From positions 159,765 to 223,764 of the forward strand of contig JAMPEV010000001.1 of NCBI GenBank assembly GCA_023664955.1: a DNA stretch of 64,000 bases, written 5' to 3'. The notes under the pieces are model-generated. The model was given only the letters and a program-made list of their open reading frames with translations, ran no database searches and was not told the origin of the DNA. Shown piece by piece: positions 26,545 through 35,026 of this stretch. Made by a program: the position numbers and the translations under genes. This DNA comes from Duncaniella sp. GTDB taxonomy: Bacteria; Bacteroidota; Bacteroidia; Bacteroidales; Muribaculaceae. Every line of letters starts with the position of its first letter. Position 1 is the first letter of the stretch.

Positions 26545-28008
26545 TTAACTATGCACGGTCAGGACATATGACGCACCTTTTGTCACGTCAGGGTCGAGGG
26601 CAAGGCTTCCGTTTATGTTCTTTGCACGGACTGCACAGACGGGGAGAAGGAGGATGTCGCCTTCGGAAAGTTGGTGTGACAAATCAAAGGGGTTGAAGAT
26701 CGTCTCCCGCTTTTCTGAAGTGACGGCCGGTCCGTTGTCAGTGACCACAAACTGGTGGCTCTTGGCACCTCGTTTTTTATAAGTCACCACAATTTTTCCG
26801 TTGGCCGGCGTGTTAGCCGCCGCATTTTTCAGCAAGTCCTTGAGGATTGTTTCCACCTCATTGGGAGCAATATGTGCCACACCCTTGCAACCTGACATTG
26901 TGACGATTACACCGGGTTTCAGCAACAGGCGAATCTCATCAATCACCTTACCGCAGAATTTCTCGAGGTCAACATCTTCGAGAGCAGATTCATCTACCCG
27001 GGCATCAGCGAGGTCAGCATCAGAATATTCACCAAGCCTCTTGATATAAGTGCGAAGATTTTCCATTTCCGGAGCATCGCTTTCGATACTGTTCAATGCA
27101 GGTTCAATGACATTTGACATATTATGGAGCATTTTGCTCTTTGCTTCGCTCTGTTCGTTGGCCGAGATGATCTCCTGTTTGAGTTTGCGGTTACGTGCGA
27201 GGGAGCGCATATATATAACCACACCCACAACCAATGCAACAGCCAAGATTACGATTATGGCAACTAAAGTGCCGATAACGCCGTTTTTCACATTGATAGT
27301 ATGATCCTTATCGGCAATTGCAGACTGAGCGATGGAAAGTTCCTTCTTCGCTTTTGCGAGGTCCGATTCAGCATTCATTTCAGCGATTGAGTCAGTCCAA
27401 GCCATATAACTTTTGTAGACATGGCTCACGAGAGCAGCATCGTCGGCCGCAACACCTCTATTGATGAGTCCAAGAAACTCCTTCTTCACAGTTTCAACGT
27501 CACTGCCAGCTCCGGTTTCTTTGACCAATCGACCTATGCAATTATCACCTTTTGCAGACTGTCCGAGGGCATAATAATATGTGGCTTCGCTGAGTAGCAT
27601 TTCACGGGTAATATCCTTATTATTGGCTTTCTTAGCATAGGAGGCCATCTTTTGTATTGCATTCGACGCACTGGAATTGTTTTTTAGGCGCATGTATAGA
27701 TTATACTTACCCTTCTCCAAAGTGAAGTAAACAGCGGGCAAGGAGTCAGGAGTGATGTTATGCTGAGCGAGATACTGCGCCGTGGTGGTGAGCAAACGGA
27801 AAGCGCCATCATAGTTCTTTGCATCGGCGCACAGAGCTGAAGCGTCAACGGCCGACCTTGCTGCCGGTAAATACTGATGGGAAGTCAACTGGGAGTTATA
27901 GCTTTTAATCAGTCTGTCGAAATTATTCTGAGCCACCGCCGTCATCCCAAGGGCGCTTAACGTGACCACAAGAATCATAATCAATGAACGTTTCATATCC
28001 AATTTCAT
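26545..28008 (-). CDS. Sensor histidine kinase-like protein with degenerate H-box
   Basis: 487 residues. A signal sequence (1-27, ending AVAQ) is followed by a periplasmic helical, TPR-like region (to about 235). One membrane helix (about 242-268, VIGTLVAIIVILAVALVVGVVIY) leads to a cytoplasmic kinase region. The His of the H-box is present (KMLHNMSNVIEPALNSI), but the usual HE(I/F)RTPL has become HNMSNVIEPAL. The ATPase domain has an N-box (LKDLLKNAAANT) and a G1 motif (VVTDNGPAV). It could be a divergent kinase or a pseudo-kinase sensing envelope state. No response regulator is adjacent. Confidence 0.8.
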   Translation of the reverse strand: MKLDMKRSLIMILVVTLSALGMTAVAQNNFDRLIKSYNSQLTSHQYLPAARSAVDASALCADAKNYDGAFRLLTTTAQYLAQHNITPDSLPAVYFTLEKGKYNLYMRLKNNSSASNAIQKMASYAKKANNKDITREMLLSEATYYYALGQSAKGDNCIGRLVKETGAGSDVETVKKEFLGLINRGVAADDAALVSHVYKSYMAWTDSIAEMNAESDLAKAKKELSIAQSAIADKDHTINVKNGVIGTLVAIIVILAVALVVGVVIYMRSLARNRKLKQEIISANEQSEAKSKMLHNMSNVIEPALNSIESDAPEMENLRTYIKRLGEYSDADLADARVDESALEDVDLEKFCGKVIDEIRLLLKPGVIVTMSGCKGVAHIAPNEVETILKDLLKNAAANTPANGKIVVTYKKRGAKSHQFVVTDNGPAVTSEKRETIFNPFDLSHQLSEGDILLLPVCAVRAKNINGSLALDPDVTKGASYVLTVHS

Positions 28009-28212
28009 TTGTGCGTTCTTTAAATAAATAGTTTTACGTGTGCCGCATAATTCAACCTATGTTGAGTTTTATATAAGCAGGTTTATATGTTGCATCACAG
28101 TTATTTAGTAGTTTCTTACCTTACAAACACATATCCCCCCAAAAAAGTTATGGAATTGTCAAGAATTAACCTTTCATCTATTGATAATTGATAATGGACA
28201 CTGGATTTTTAG

Positions 28213-28220
28213 TACTTTTG
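28213..28220 (+). promoter_or_regulatory. -7 box of the HipA-like/DUF3037 pair
   Basis: TACTTTTG fits TAnnTTTG; an ATTG lies 22 bases upstream. It is 72 bases before the ATG at 28292. Confidence 0.45.
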
Positions 28221-28291
28221 CATTAGATAATGAATGTCAGGCGGGAGAACTTCTTCCCGATTGACTTGGTTATTATTCTAAAACGTTTTAT

Positions 28292-29065
28292 ATGAAACTA
28301 CCTGAACTTCGACGTGCCGAAGTGACACGATACATAACTCCGCTTCGTGAGGGCGGTTCGCTTCCTGCCCTTGCGGAGGCCGACGACGATTTCAAATATG
28401 TGGTTAAGTTTCGTGGTGCCGGCCATGGGACCAAGGCTCTTATTGCCGAGCTGGTGGGCGGTGAGATAGCGAGGGCGGCGGGTCTTCGTGTACCGGAACT
28501 CGTGTTCCTTGACCTTGGCGAGGAGTTCGGTCGCACCGAGGGCGACGAAGAAATTCAGGATCTGCTTAAAGGGAGCCGGGGATTGAACATTGGGTTGCAT
28601 TTTCTCACCGGAGCAATGACATGGGATGTCGCCGTAAATCATGCCACGCCATTGGAAGCTTCAATGATAGTGTGGCTCGATGCTTTCCTCACGAACGTTG
28701 ACCGCACGGTTCGTAACACCAACATGCTTCTCTGGCACCGTGAGTTGTGGCTCATCGACAATGGGGCCTCACTCTATTTCCACCATTCATGGGAAGGATG
28801 GGAGAAGACAGCTCTCACCCCCTTCCCCTATATCAAAGACCATGCTCTCCTTCGCGATGCTTCGATGCTCCGGGAAGCTGATGAAATAATGCGCCAACGT
28901 ATCACGCCCCGGCTAATTGATGCTGTTGTTGATACCATACCCGACGAGTGGCTTGAATCTCCACAGGAGCAACGAGATGTGTATCGCCAATTTTTGAAAA
29001 TCCGTCTTGAAAATTCCAAAATCTTTACCGACCATGCAATCACAGCCCGAGAATCACTTATATGA
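28292..29065 (+). CDS. HipA-like kinase-fold protein
   Basis: 257 residues, much shorter than toxin HipA. It resembles the HipA_2-type family: YVVKFRGAGHGTKALIAELVGGEIARAAGLRVPE (Lys-bearing nucleotide-binding strand and helix), then WLDAFLTNVDRTVRNTNMLLWHRELWLIDNGASLYFHH. In the latter, NVDR and IDNG correspond to the catalytic loop (Asp, Asn) and the metal-binding DNG. Family members are Ser/Thr kinase-like proteins. It overlaps the DUF3037 gene by 32 bases; the two occur as a pair in many bacteria. Target and role are not known. Confidence 0.82.
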   Translation: MKLPELRRAEVTRYITPLREGGSLPALAEADDDFKYVVKFRGAGHGTKALIAELVGGEIARAAGLRVPELVFLDLGEEFGRTEGDEEIQDLLKGSRGLNIGLHFLTGAMTWDVAVNHATPLEASMIVWLDAFLTNVDRTVRNTNMLLWHRELWLIDNGASLYFHHSWEGWEKTALTPFPYIKDHALLRDASMLREADEIMRQRITPRLIDAVVDTIPDEWLESPQEQRDVYRQFLKIRLENSKIFTDHAITARESLI

Positions 29066-29423
29066 ATATGCCGTAGTGAGGTATGTACCTCGCGTTGAGC
29101 GCGAAGAGTTTATCAACGTAGGGTTGGTGATGATGTGTAAGCGTCGTCGATGGCTCCGTGTAAAGTTAAATTGCGACAACCGGCGCATCGCAGCCCTATG
29201 GAAGGATGCCGACATCGACACCCTCAACCGTCAGCTTAAATCCTTCACAGACATAGCAGAAGGGAAAGGATGCAGTCCGGTGGCCCAATTCGAAACGCAC
29301 GAACGATTTCGCTGGCTAACGGCTGTGAGAAGTGCCTCTATCGCAACATCCCGCCCCCATCCCGGCTTGACCTCCGACCTCGATGCCACATTCCAAAGAC
29401 TCTATTCGGAGCTAATAGAATAA
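29034..29423 (+). CDS. DUF3037 protein
   Basis: 129 residues. The start at 29034 (MQSQPENHLYEYAVVRYVPRVEREEFINVGLVMM) gives the family's usual beginning; an in-frame ATG nine codons earlier is less likely. YAVVRYVPRVEREEFINVG is the DUF3037 hallmark. It overlaps the HipA-like gene by 32 bases, which means coupled translation and probably physical partnership. The function is unknown. Confidence 0.85.
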   Translation: MQSQPENHLYEYAVVRYVPRVEREEFINVGLVMMCKRRRWLRVKLNCDNRRIAALWKDADIDTLNRQLKSFTDIAEGKGCSPVAQFETHERFRWLTAVRSASIATSRPHPGLTSDLDATFQRLYSELIE

Positions 29424-29759
29424 GAGAGTGTAAAAGTTTTATTGTCGCTCTTGTTTGGCTTTCTCATTTTTTTTATATCTTTACATTGTGAAAACCTTCC
29501 GTGCTAAAAAGTTCTAATTTCAGCCATAGTTTAGCGAAACTTCCTGAAAACTGCCGGATTTTATTGTCCGATACTGTCCGTTTTCATCGCACAAATTGTT
29601 ATTCTTTTGTATGAAATCATGGGTTAGATCAATTCAAAAAAATAATTAAACTACAAATTCAAAAATAATGAAACCACAATCACCACCGCTCCGCGGTTCT
29701 GAGGAAACGATATGTATATTGGATTGAGAAGGGTGACTGATTATTAGATATTCAAAGAC
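29424..29759. other. Intergenic region, mostly featureless
   Basis: About 340 bp of AT-rich DNA with no gene. At 29685-29705 CACCACCGCTCCGCGGTTC is, on the other strand, close to the ACCACGGAGCGGTGGTG block of the 72-bp repeats near 2410-2427. It is therefore a fragment of the same repeat family. Confidence 0.5.
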
Positions 29760-29765
29760 AGGAGG
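29760..29765 (+). promoter_or_regulatory. Strong Shine-Dalgarno site
   Basis: AGGAGG eight bases before the ATG at 29774. Bacteroidota genes rarely have such a site, and the others in this window do not show one as clear. It fixes the start of the amidase/golvesin gene. Confidence 0.6.
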
Positions 29766-29773
29766 CACTAAAA

Positions 29774-32665
29774 ATGAGAAGATTACTGTCAATCATAATG
29801 ATAATATGCGCGCTTGCAGCAGGAGCGGCTCCCGCGACGGCTCCGCGCAAGTCGAAAGCGAAGAAGGCTCGTACCACAAAGGTTATCAAACCGGTCAAAA
29901 AAGTGGCACGTCAGCCGTTTGTGACTCGTGTCGACGCGCCCAAAGCGCCCTCAGGTCTTGACGGTAAGAATATAGCGCTTTGGCAAAGCCATGGCAGATA
30001 CTTTGACCAAAATGAGGAACGATGGACATGGCAACGAGCCCGCCTCATGGGCACTGTCGAAGATCTCTTTCCACAGGCATTCGTGTTACCCTATCTCATT
30101 CCGATGCTTGAAAATGCCGGAGCTTACGTACTAACTCCCCGAGAACGAGACCTCAACACTACAGAGATAATCGTGGACTTCGATGGTGGATTTGCCCAAC
30201 CAACATACAGCGAAACCGACGGTTCACACAAATGGCAACAAACCCAGGGTGTGAAAGGATTCGGCTACGCCAAAGAGCAGCTTTCCACCGGAGATAACCC
30301 ATTCAAAATGGGCACCGTGAGAGAAGTAAAGACCGTCACCAACCCGAAGAAAGTGTCAACAGCCCAATGGTTTGCCGACTTTCCCAAAGCCGGCTCCTAC
30401 GCCGTGTATGTAAGCTATATATCCACCCCCGAAAGTGCGAAGGACGCACGCTATACTGTCAACTCCTTAAGCGGAAGCCAGGAATTTGAAGTGAATCAGA
30501 GCATCGGCGGTGGAACTTGGATATACCTTGGAACATTTCCATTTGCCTCCGGCAAGAGCAACACCCCTGTGGTTGAGCTTACCAACCTATCCTCCCAGGA
30601 TGGGAAAATAGTCACTGCCGACGCAGTTAAAATCGGTGGCGGCATGGGCAACGTGCTACGTTCAGCCCTTGGCGGCGAGCCGACTGTGAGCGAATATCCC
30701 CGTTTCACCGAGGGAGCCCGCTATTGGATGCAATGGGCAGGAATTCCTCAGAGTGTGTATAGCGTCACCGATGGCAAAAATGACTATGAGGATGACTACA
30801 AAGGTCGAGGTATGTGGGTAAATTACCTCTCCGGAGGGTCAAGCACCAATCCCGGACAGAAAGGTCTCGGAATTCCAATTGACCTTTCCCTCGCCTTCCA
30901 TACCGATGCCGGGACAACTTCCGACCCTAACTCAACCGTCGGCACACTCCCCATCGTCTACACTAAAGGAGGCTCACTTGGCAACGGAGATTCCCGAGCA
31001 CAGTCCACTAAGTATGCCACAATAGTTACTAACCAGATTGTGAATGACATACAGACCCTATATGAGCCAACTTGGGGTCAACGCAAACTTCGAGACAAAC
31101 CGTATCACGAGGCAAAAGAGCCACTGGTACCAGCAATGATTTTGGAACTTCTTAGCCACCAAAACTTTGCCGACATGCGCTACGGACTCGATCCGACATT
31201 CCGCTTCAATGTGAGCCGCGCAATATACAAAGGGATACTTAAATACTTGCACGAACGTGATGGTATCCCCTACGTGGTCCAACCACTTCCGGTTAAGGAA
31301 TTCCAGATTACGGGCAGCGGAAATAGGTATCGTCTGTCATGGACACCCGCAAATGACCCACTCGAACCTACCGCCAACGCTAAATATTTCATTGTCTACG
31401 AGAGAATTGACGATGGGCCATTTGTGGAATATGCCGTTGTCGATGACCCCAATATTAATATATCCATCAATGACAACAGTATTTACAGTTATAAAATAGT
31501 GGCAGGGAATGACGGAGGCATCAGCTTCCCGTCAGAGATACTGTCACTCTGCAATATGGGAAATGAAAATCCGCAAGTGAACATAGTCAATGGATTCACC
31601 CGAATCTCCGGACCGGCTGAGATTTACGCTGACGGAAAAGTGGGGTTCGATTACGAATCCGACCACGGTGTACCATATATAAGCGACATACAATTCACCG
31701 GTTATCAGACAGAATTCCGACCGACAGAAAAATGGATTAACAACGATGCCCCCGGTCATGGCGCAAGTCACGCCACATACGAAACCGAGGTATTCGCCGG
31801 CAACACGTTTGACTTCGTATATGTACATGGCCGCTCGCTCAAAGCCGCCGGATTCTCTTTCATATCCACCGGAGTAGATGCATTTGTCAACACCCATACC
31901 GACACCAAGATTGTTGACCTAATCTTAGGCAAGCAGAAAGAGATAATCGTGGGCACAGCGTCAGAAACCAAGTTCAAGCCCTTCACCACAGCCCTAAAAC
32001 AGCGACTCACGGAATTCTGCGATGCGGGAGGCGCACTCTTCGTGTCAGGCAGTTATGTAGGCACCGACCTCTTTGACAATAGTTATAGCAGCGGAGACGC
32101 AGCCCTTTCTGATCTGCGGTTTGCCCATCAAGTTCTCGGAATCGACTGGCAACAAGCCCAGTCAGCTATTACCGGAAAAGTGAAGGAGGTGAAATCAAAA
32201 TACACCGAATTCAAGCCCGGTTTCAACTTTACCTTCAACCAGGAACTGAATGCCGAATGCTATGCCGTGGAATCACCTGAATCATTCAAATCGATTGATG
32301 AGACATGTGGAGCCCCGATACTACGTTACTCAGAAAATGATAAGGTAGCAGGAATAGCATACGACCCGGGAACCCACCGCACAGTCGTGCTCGGCTTCCC
32401 ATTCGAGACCATCCAATCGGATGATGCCCGCGACACATTGATGAAGCAAATTCTCAACTTTTTCACCACACCCGAAGGAGTCCATCCCAACAATCGCACA
32501 AAAATATACCCCGAAAATATAATCGGGCAAGAAGCCCGGCCGCTCACACGTGCCGCCTCACCACGAAGCCGCAACGTTGACCCCCGCGAAACTGCAGGAA
32601 TCGCTGAAAATGAGGAATCACGACGGAACAAAGAGCGTCAAAACGGCAATAATAAGAAAACATAA
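29774..32665 (+). CDS. Secreted amidase-like protein with golvesin-type and FnIII domains
   Basis: 963 residues. A signal peptide (1-19) is followed by a basic linker. The N-terminal and middle parts look like an N-acetylmuramoyl-L-alanine amidase (Amidase_3 type) split by an insertion: IALWQSHGRYFD, then DLSLAFHTDAGTT (family 'SxHxN/D' strand) and MILELLSHQNFADMRYG with the conserved Glu. The insertion (about 130-290, WFADFPKAGSYAVYVSY) is a golvesin/xanthan-lyase-like beta domain. A fibronectin type III domain follows at about 510-600, then a domain of unknown type. It probably cuts peptide from glycan in peptidoglycan outside the cytoplasm. It leads the six-gene salvage locus ending at 40033. 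Confidence 0.8.
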   Translation: MRRLLSIIMIICALAAGAAPATAPRKSKAKKARTTKVIKPVKKVARQPFVTRVDAPKAPSGLDGKNIALWQSHGRYFDQNEERWTWQRARLMGTVEDLFPQAFVLPYLIPMLENAGAYVLTPRERDLNTTEIIVDFDGGFAQPTYSETDGSHKWQQTQGVKGFGYAKEQLSTGDNPFKMGTVREVKTVTNPKKVSTAQWFADFPKAGSYAVYVSYISTPESAKDARYTVNSLSGSQEFEVNQSIGGGTWIYLGTFPFASGKSNTPVVELTNLSSQDGKIVTADAVKIGGGMGNVLRSALGGEPTVSEYPRFTEGARYWMQWAGIPQSVYSVTDGKNDYEDDYKGRGMWVNYLSGGSSTNPGQKGLGIPIDLSLAFHTDAGTTSDPNSTVGTLPIVYTKGGSLGNGDSRAQSTKYATIVTNQIVNDIQTLYEPTWGQRKLRDKPYHEAKEPLVPAMILELLSHQNFADMRYGLDPTFRFNVSRAIYKGILKYLHERDGIPYVVQPLPVKEFQITGSGNRYRLSWTPANDPLEPTANAKYFIVYERIDDGPFVEYAVVDDPNINISINDNSIYSYKIVAGNDGGISFPSEILSLCNMGNENPQVNIVNGFTRISGPAEIYADGKVGFDYESDHGVPYISDIQFTGYQTEFRPTEKWINNDAPGHGASHATYETEVFAGNTFDFVYVHGRSLKAAGFSFISTGVDAFVNTHTDTKIVDLILGKQKEIIVGTASETKFKPFTTALKQRLTEFCDAGGALFVSGSYVGTDLFDNSYSSGDAALSDLRFAHQVLGIDWQQAQSAITGKVKEVKSKYTEFKPGFNFTFNQELNAECYAVESPESFKSIDETCGAPILRYSENDKVAGIAYDPGTHRTVVLGFPFETIQSDDARDTLMKQILNFFTTPEGVHPNNRTKIYPENIIGQEARPLTRAASPRSRNVDPRETAGIAENEESRRNKERQNGNNKKT

Positions 32666-32725
32666 TTCATTCCCAACCATGGACTGGCTTACCTAATTGT
32701 AGGCCAGTCTTCCAAAATTAACATA

Positions 32726-35026
32726 ATGTTCAGTAAGGAAAAATACCCATTGCTATCATCACAACGAATGAAAAGAATCGCCCTGAATGCGTTAGGCGAA
32801 TACACTATCGTGCCACTTTGCACTGATGAAATCATTTTCACATATCAAGGGCGCAGGCGAATGGAGCAAGTGATCCGCGACAGTAATGCCGCTCTTGTTT
32901 ATGCTGACTTTCGTGAAACGGATGAAAATGGCACAGTAACCAATCATCCACTCATAGACTATCAACCCGGATCGATCCGGGATGATTTCGATTTCGGGAA
33001 ATTCGTACTTGTAAAAACAAGCTATCTCCAAAATATTAGCGATTCTATAAATCATGACTATAGATGGGCCGGTTGGTATCATCTTCGCCTTCAGCTTTCA
33101 CTCAAAGGGGCTATCGTTCATATTCCCGAATTCCTCTACACCTCAACAGCTGTTAAGGCGAAGGAGGGGGAAAGCCAGTTCAACTATGTCGATCCCCGAA
33201 ATCGTGAATCACAAAAGGAGATGGAAGAAGTGGCGTCCGGCTACCTTAAGGCGATAAAGGCGTATATACCCCAATCCTACCATTATAAAACGGTATTCAA
33301 CACAGAGAGCTTCCCTGTGGAGGCCTCCGTGATAATTCCTGTTAAAAACCGCTGTCGCACAATAGCTGATGCCGTGGAAAGCGCGTTGTCACAGAAGACC
33401 GACTTTGAATTCAATGTCATAGTGGTCGATAACGGAAGTACCGACGGGACTTCTGAAATTCTCACCGGCATTGCCGCAAATGATTCCCGGCTCATAGTCA
33501 TAGACACTCGCATCACAGGTCACGAGGGGCTGGGAATAGGCGGTTGTTGGAACCTTGCTCTCAACTCACATCATTGCGGACAATTTGCCATCCAGCTTGA
33601 CAGTGATGACCTTTATAATGGCAATGATGTCATATCACGCATAGTCAAAACCTTTTATAAGAAAAAATGCGCGATGGTGATAGGATCCTACCTCCTCACC
33701 GATTTCAATAAAAACGTAATTCCCCCGGGACTCATCAGCCATGAAGAATGGACTGACCATAATGGTCGCAATAATGCATTGCGAATCAACGGCTTCGGGG
33801 CCCCGAGAGCTTTCTATGCGCCCATCGCACGCGAAATCAGCTTTCCTAACGTCAGCTATGGGGAGGACTATGCTATGGGATTGGCAATCAGCCGTAAATA
33901 CATCATCGGTCGTATATTCGACCCTTTATACCTCTGCCGTCGTTGGGAAGATAACACCGACCATGCGCTCCCATTGACTAAAATCAATGAACATAACCTT
34001 TATAAAGACCGCCTACGCACTATAGAAATTGAAGCGCGCAAGACATACATAAAGGACGAGGAAACCATAATAGAAGGGAAGATCGACAACTATGAAGATC
34101 TGATGTACTTCGAACATCACCGCAACGATATGCTGCTTAACAATCTTATCAGCATGGATGAGGCGTTGAACAATGAGAAAATCATAAAAATCGACAAGCA
34201 AAACAATCACATCTCAATCCGTCTACTTAATAACCGCAGAAAGTCCCTCTCAGCCAAAGTCGGAAAAAAGGATATTGCAAACCGTCCCTGCTTCCTATGC
34301 GCGAAAAACCGCCAACCCACCCAGTTGAGCTTCCCCATGGAGGACTATTGGGCCCTTGTAAATCCTTATCCTCTTGACTATACCCATTTCACACTTTCGC
34401 ACCACCGTCATCTCCCCCAGCGCATTAAAAATCGCATATCTGACATGGTAATGTTGACAGAAGAACTTGAAGATCTATGCGTGATATATAACGGGCCGCG
34501 CTGTGGAGCTTCCGCACCTGACCATCTTCATTTCCAAGCTATTCCTCATTATCATATATGGGATTATGAATTCATCACTGATGAAATGGAGAAGATTGGA
34601 GAGGTTGACAACAGCATAATCTTCCGGTCGCCGGATGATGCGCTTTTCCCATTTTTCACAATATGCTCCCACCGACCATATAAGTTAGATAAGGCGTTCA
34701 AAATCATTTACGACTCACTACCCGCTGCTGATCCGGAACCGATGATGAATATCGCGATGTTCCTTAACGACAGTGAACTTTTCACCATTATTTTCCCAAG
34801 AGCCAAGCACCGCCCTTCATTCTACGGCACCGGCGAAGGACAGGCTCTCGTAAGCCCGGCCACTGTCGAGATGCTCGGCACAATCATCACTTCACGCCAA
34901 GAAGATTTTGACAATATTAATAGTACGATGGTTAAGCGTATGTATGATGAGGTGTGCGTCAGCAAAGATGAATTCCATAAGATAGTGGGTAAAGTAAAAA
35001 AGTCCTTTAAGAAAAAGAAATCATAA
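32726..35026 (+). CDS. Fusion of family 2 glycosyltransferase and DUF4922 (GalT/HIT-like) protein
   Basis: 766 residues with no signal peptide. Residues about 198-430 are a GT2 domain (EASVIIPVKNR, VVDNGSTDGT, DSDD at 292-295, which binds metal and nucleotide sugar). An N-terminal 190 residues resemble a second, degenerate GT2-like segment. The C-terminal 250 are DUF4922, with CFLC (522-525), LSHHRHLPQ and HLHFQ (600-604). The H-x-H-x-Q pattern is the active-site signature of GalT/VTC2-type nucleotidyl transferases and phosphorylases. The stop directly abuts the next ATG, so it is co-translated with SpoIID. In this locus it may move a nucleotide to or from a salvaged sugar phosphate (inference). 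Confidence 0.85.
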   Translation: MFSKEKYPLLSSQRMKRIALNALGEYTIVPLCTDEIIFTYQGRRRMEQVIRDSNAALVYADFRETDENGTVTNHPLIDYQPGSIRDDFDFGKFVLVKTSYLQNISDSINHDYRWAGWYHLRLQLSLKGAIVHIPEFLYTSTAVKAKEGESQFNYVDPRNRESQKEMEEVASGYLKAIKAYIPQSYHYKTVFNTESFPVEASVIIPVKNRCRTIADAVESALSQKTDFEFNVIVVDNGSTDGTSEILTGIAANDSRLIVIDTRITGHEGLGIGGCWNLALNSHHCGQFAIQLDSDDLYNGNDVISRIVKTFYKKKCAMVIGSYLLTDFNKNVIPPGLISHEEWTDHNGRNNALRINGFGAPRAFYAPIAREISFPNVSYGEDYAMGLAISRKYIIGRIFDPLYLCRRWEDNTDHALPLTKINEHNLYKDRLRTIEIEARKTYIKDEETIIEGKIDNYEDLMYFEHHRNDMLLNNLISMDEALNNEKIIKIDKQNNHISIRLLNNRRKSLSAKVGKKDIANRPCFLCAKNRQPTQLSFPMEDYWALVNPYPLDYTHFTLSHHRHLPQRIKNRISDMVMLTEELEDLCVIYNGPRCGASAPDHLHFQAIPHYHIWDYEFITDEMEKIGEVDNSIIFRSPDDALFPFFTICSHRPYKLDKAFKIIYDSLPAADPEPMMNIAMFLNDSELFTIIFPRAKHRPSFYGTGEGQALVSPATVEMLGTIITSRQEDFDNINSTMVKRMYDEVCVSKDEFHKIVGKVKKSFKKKKS

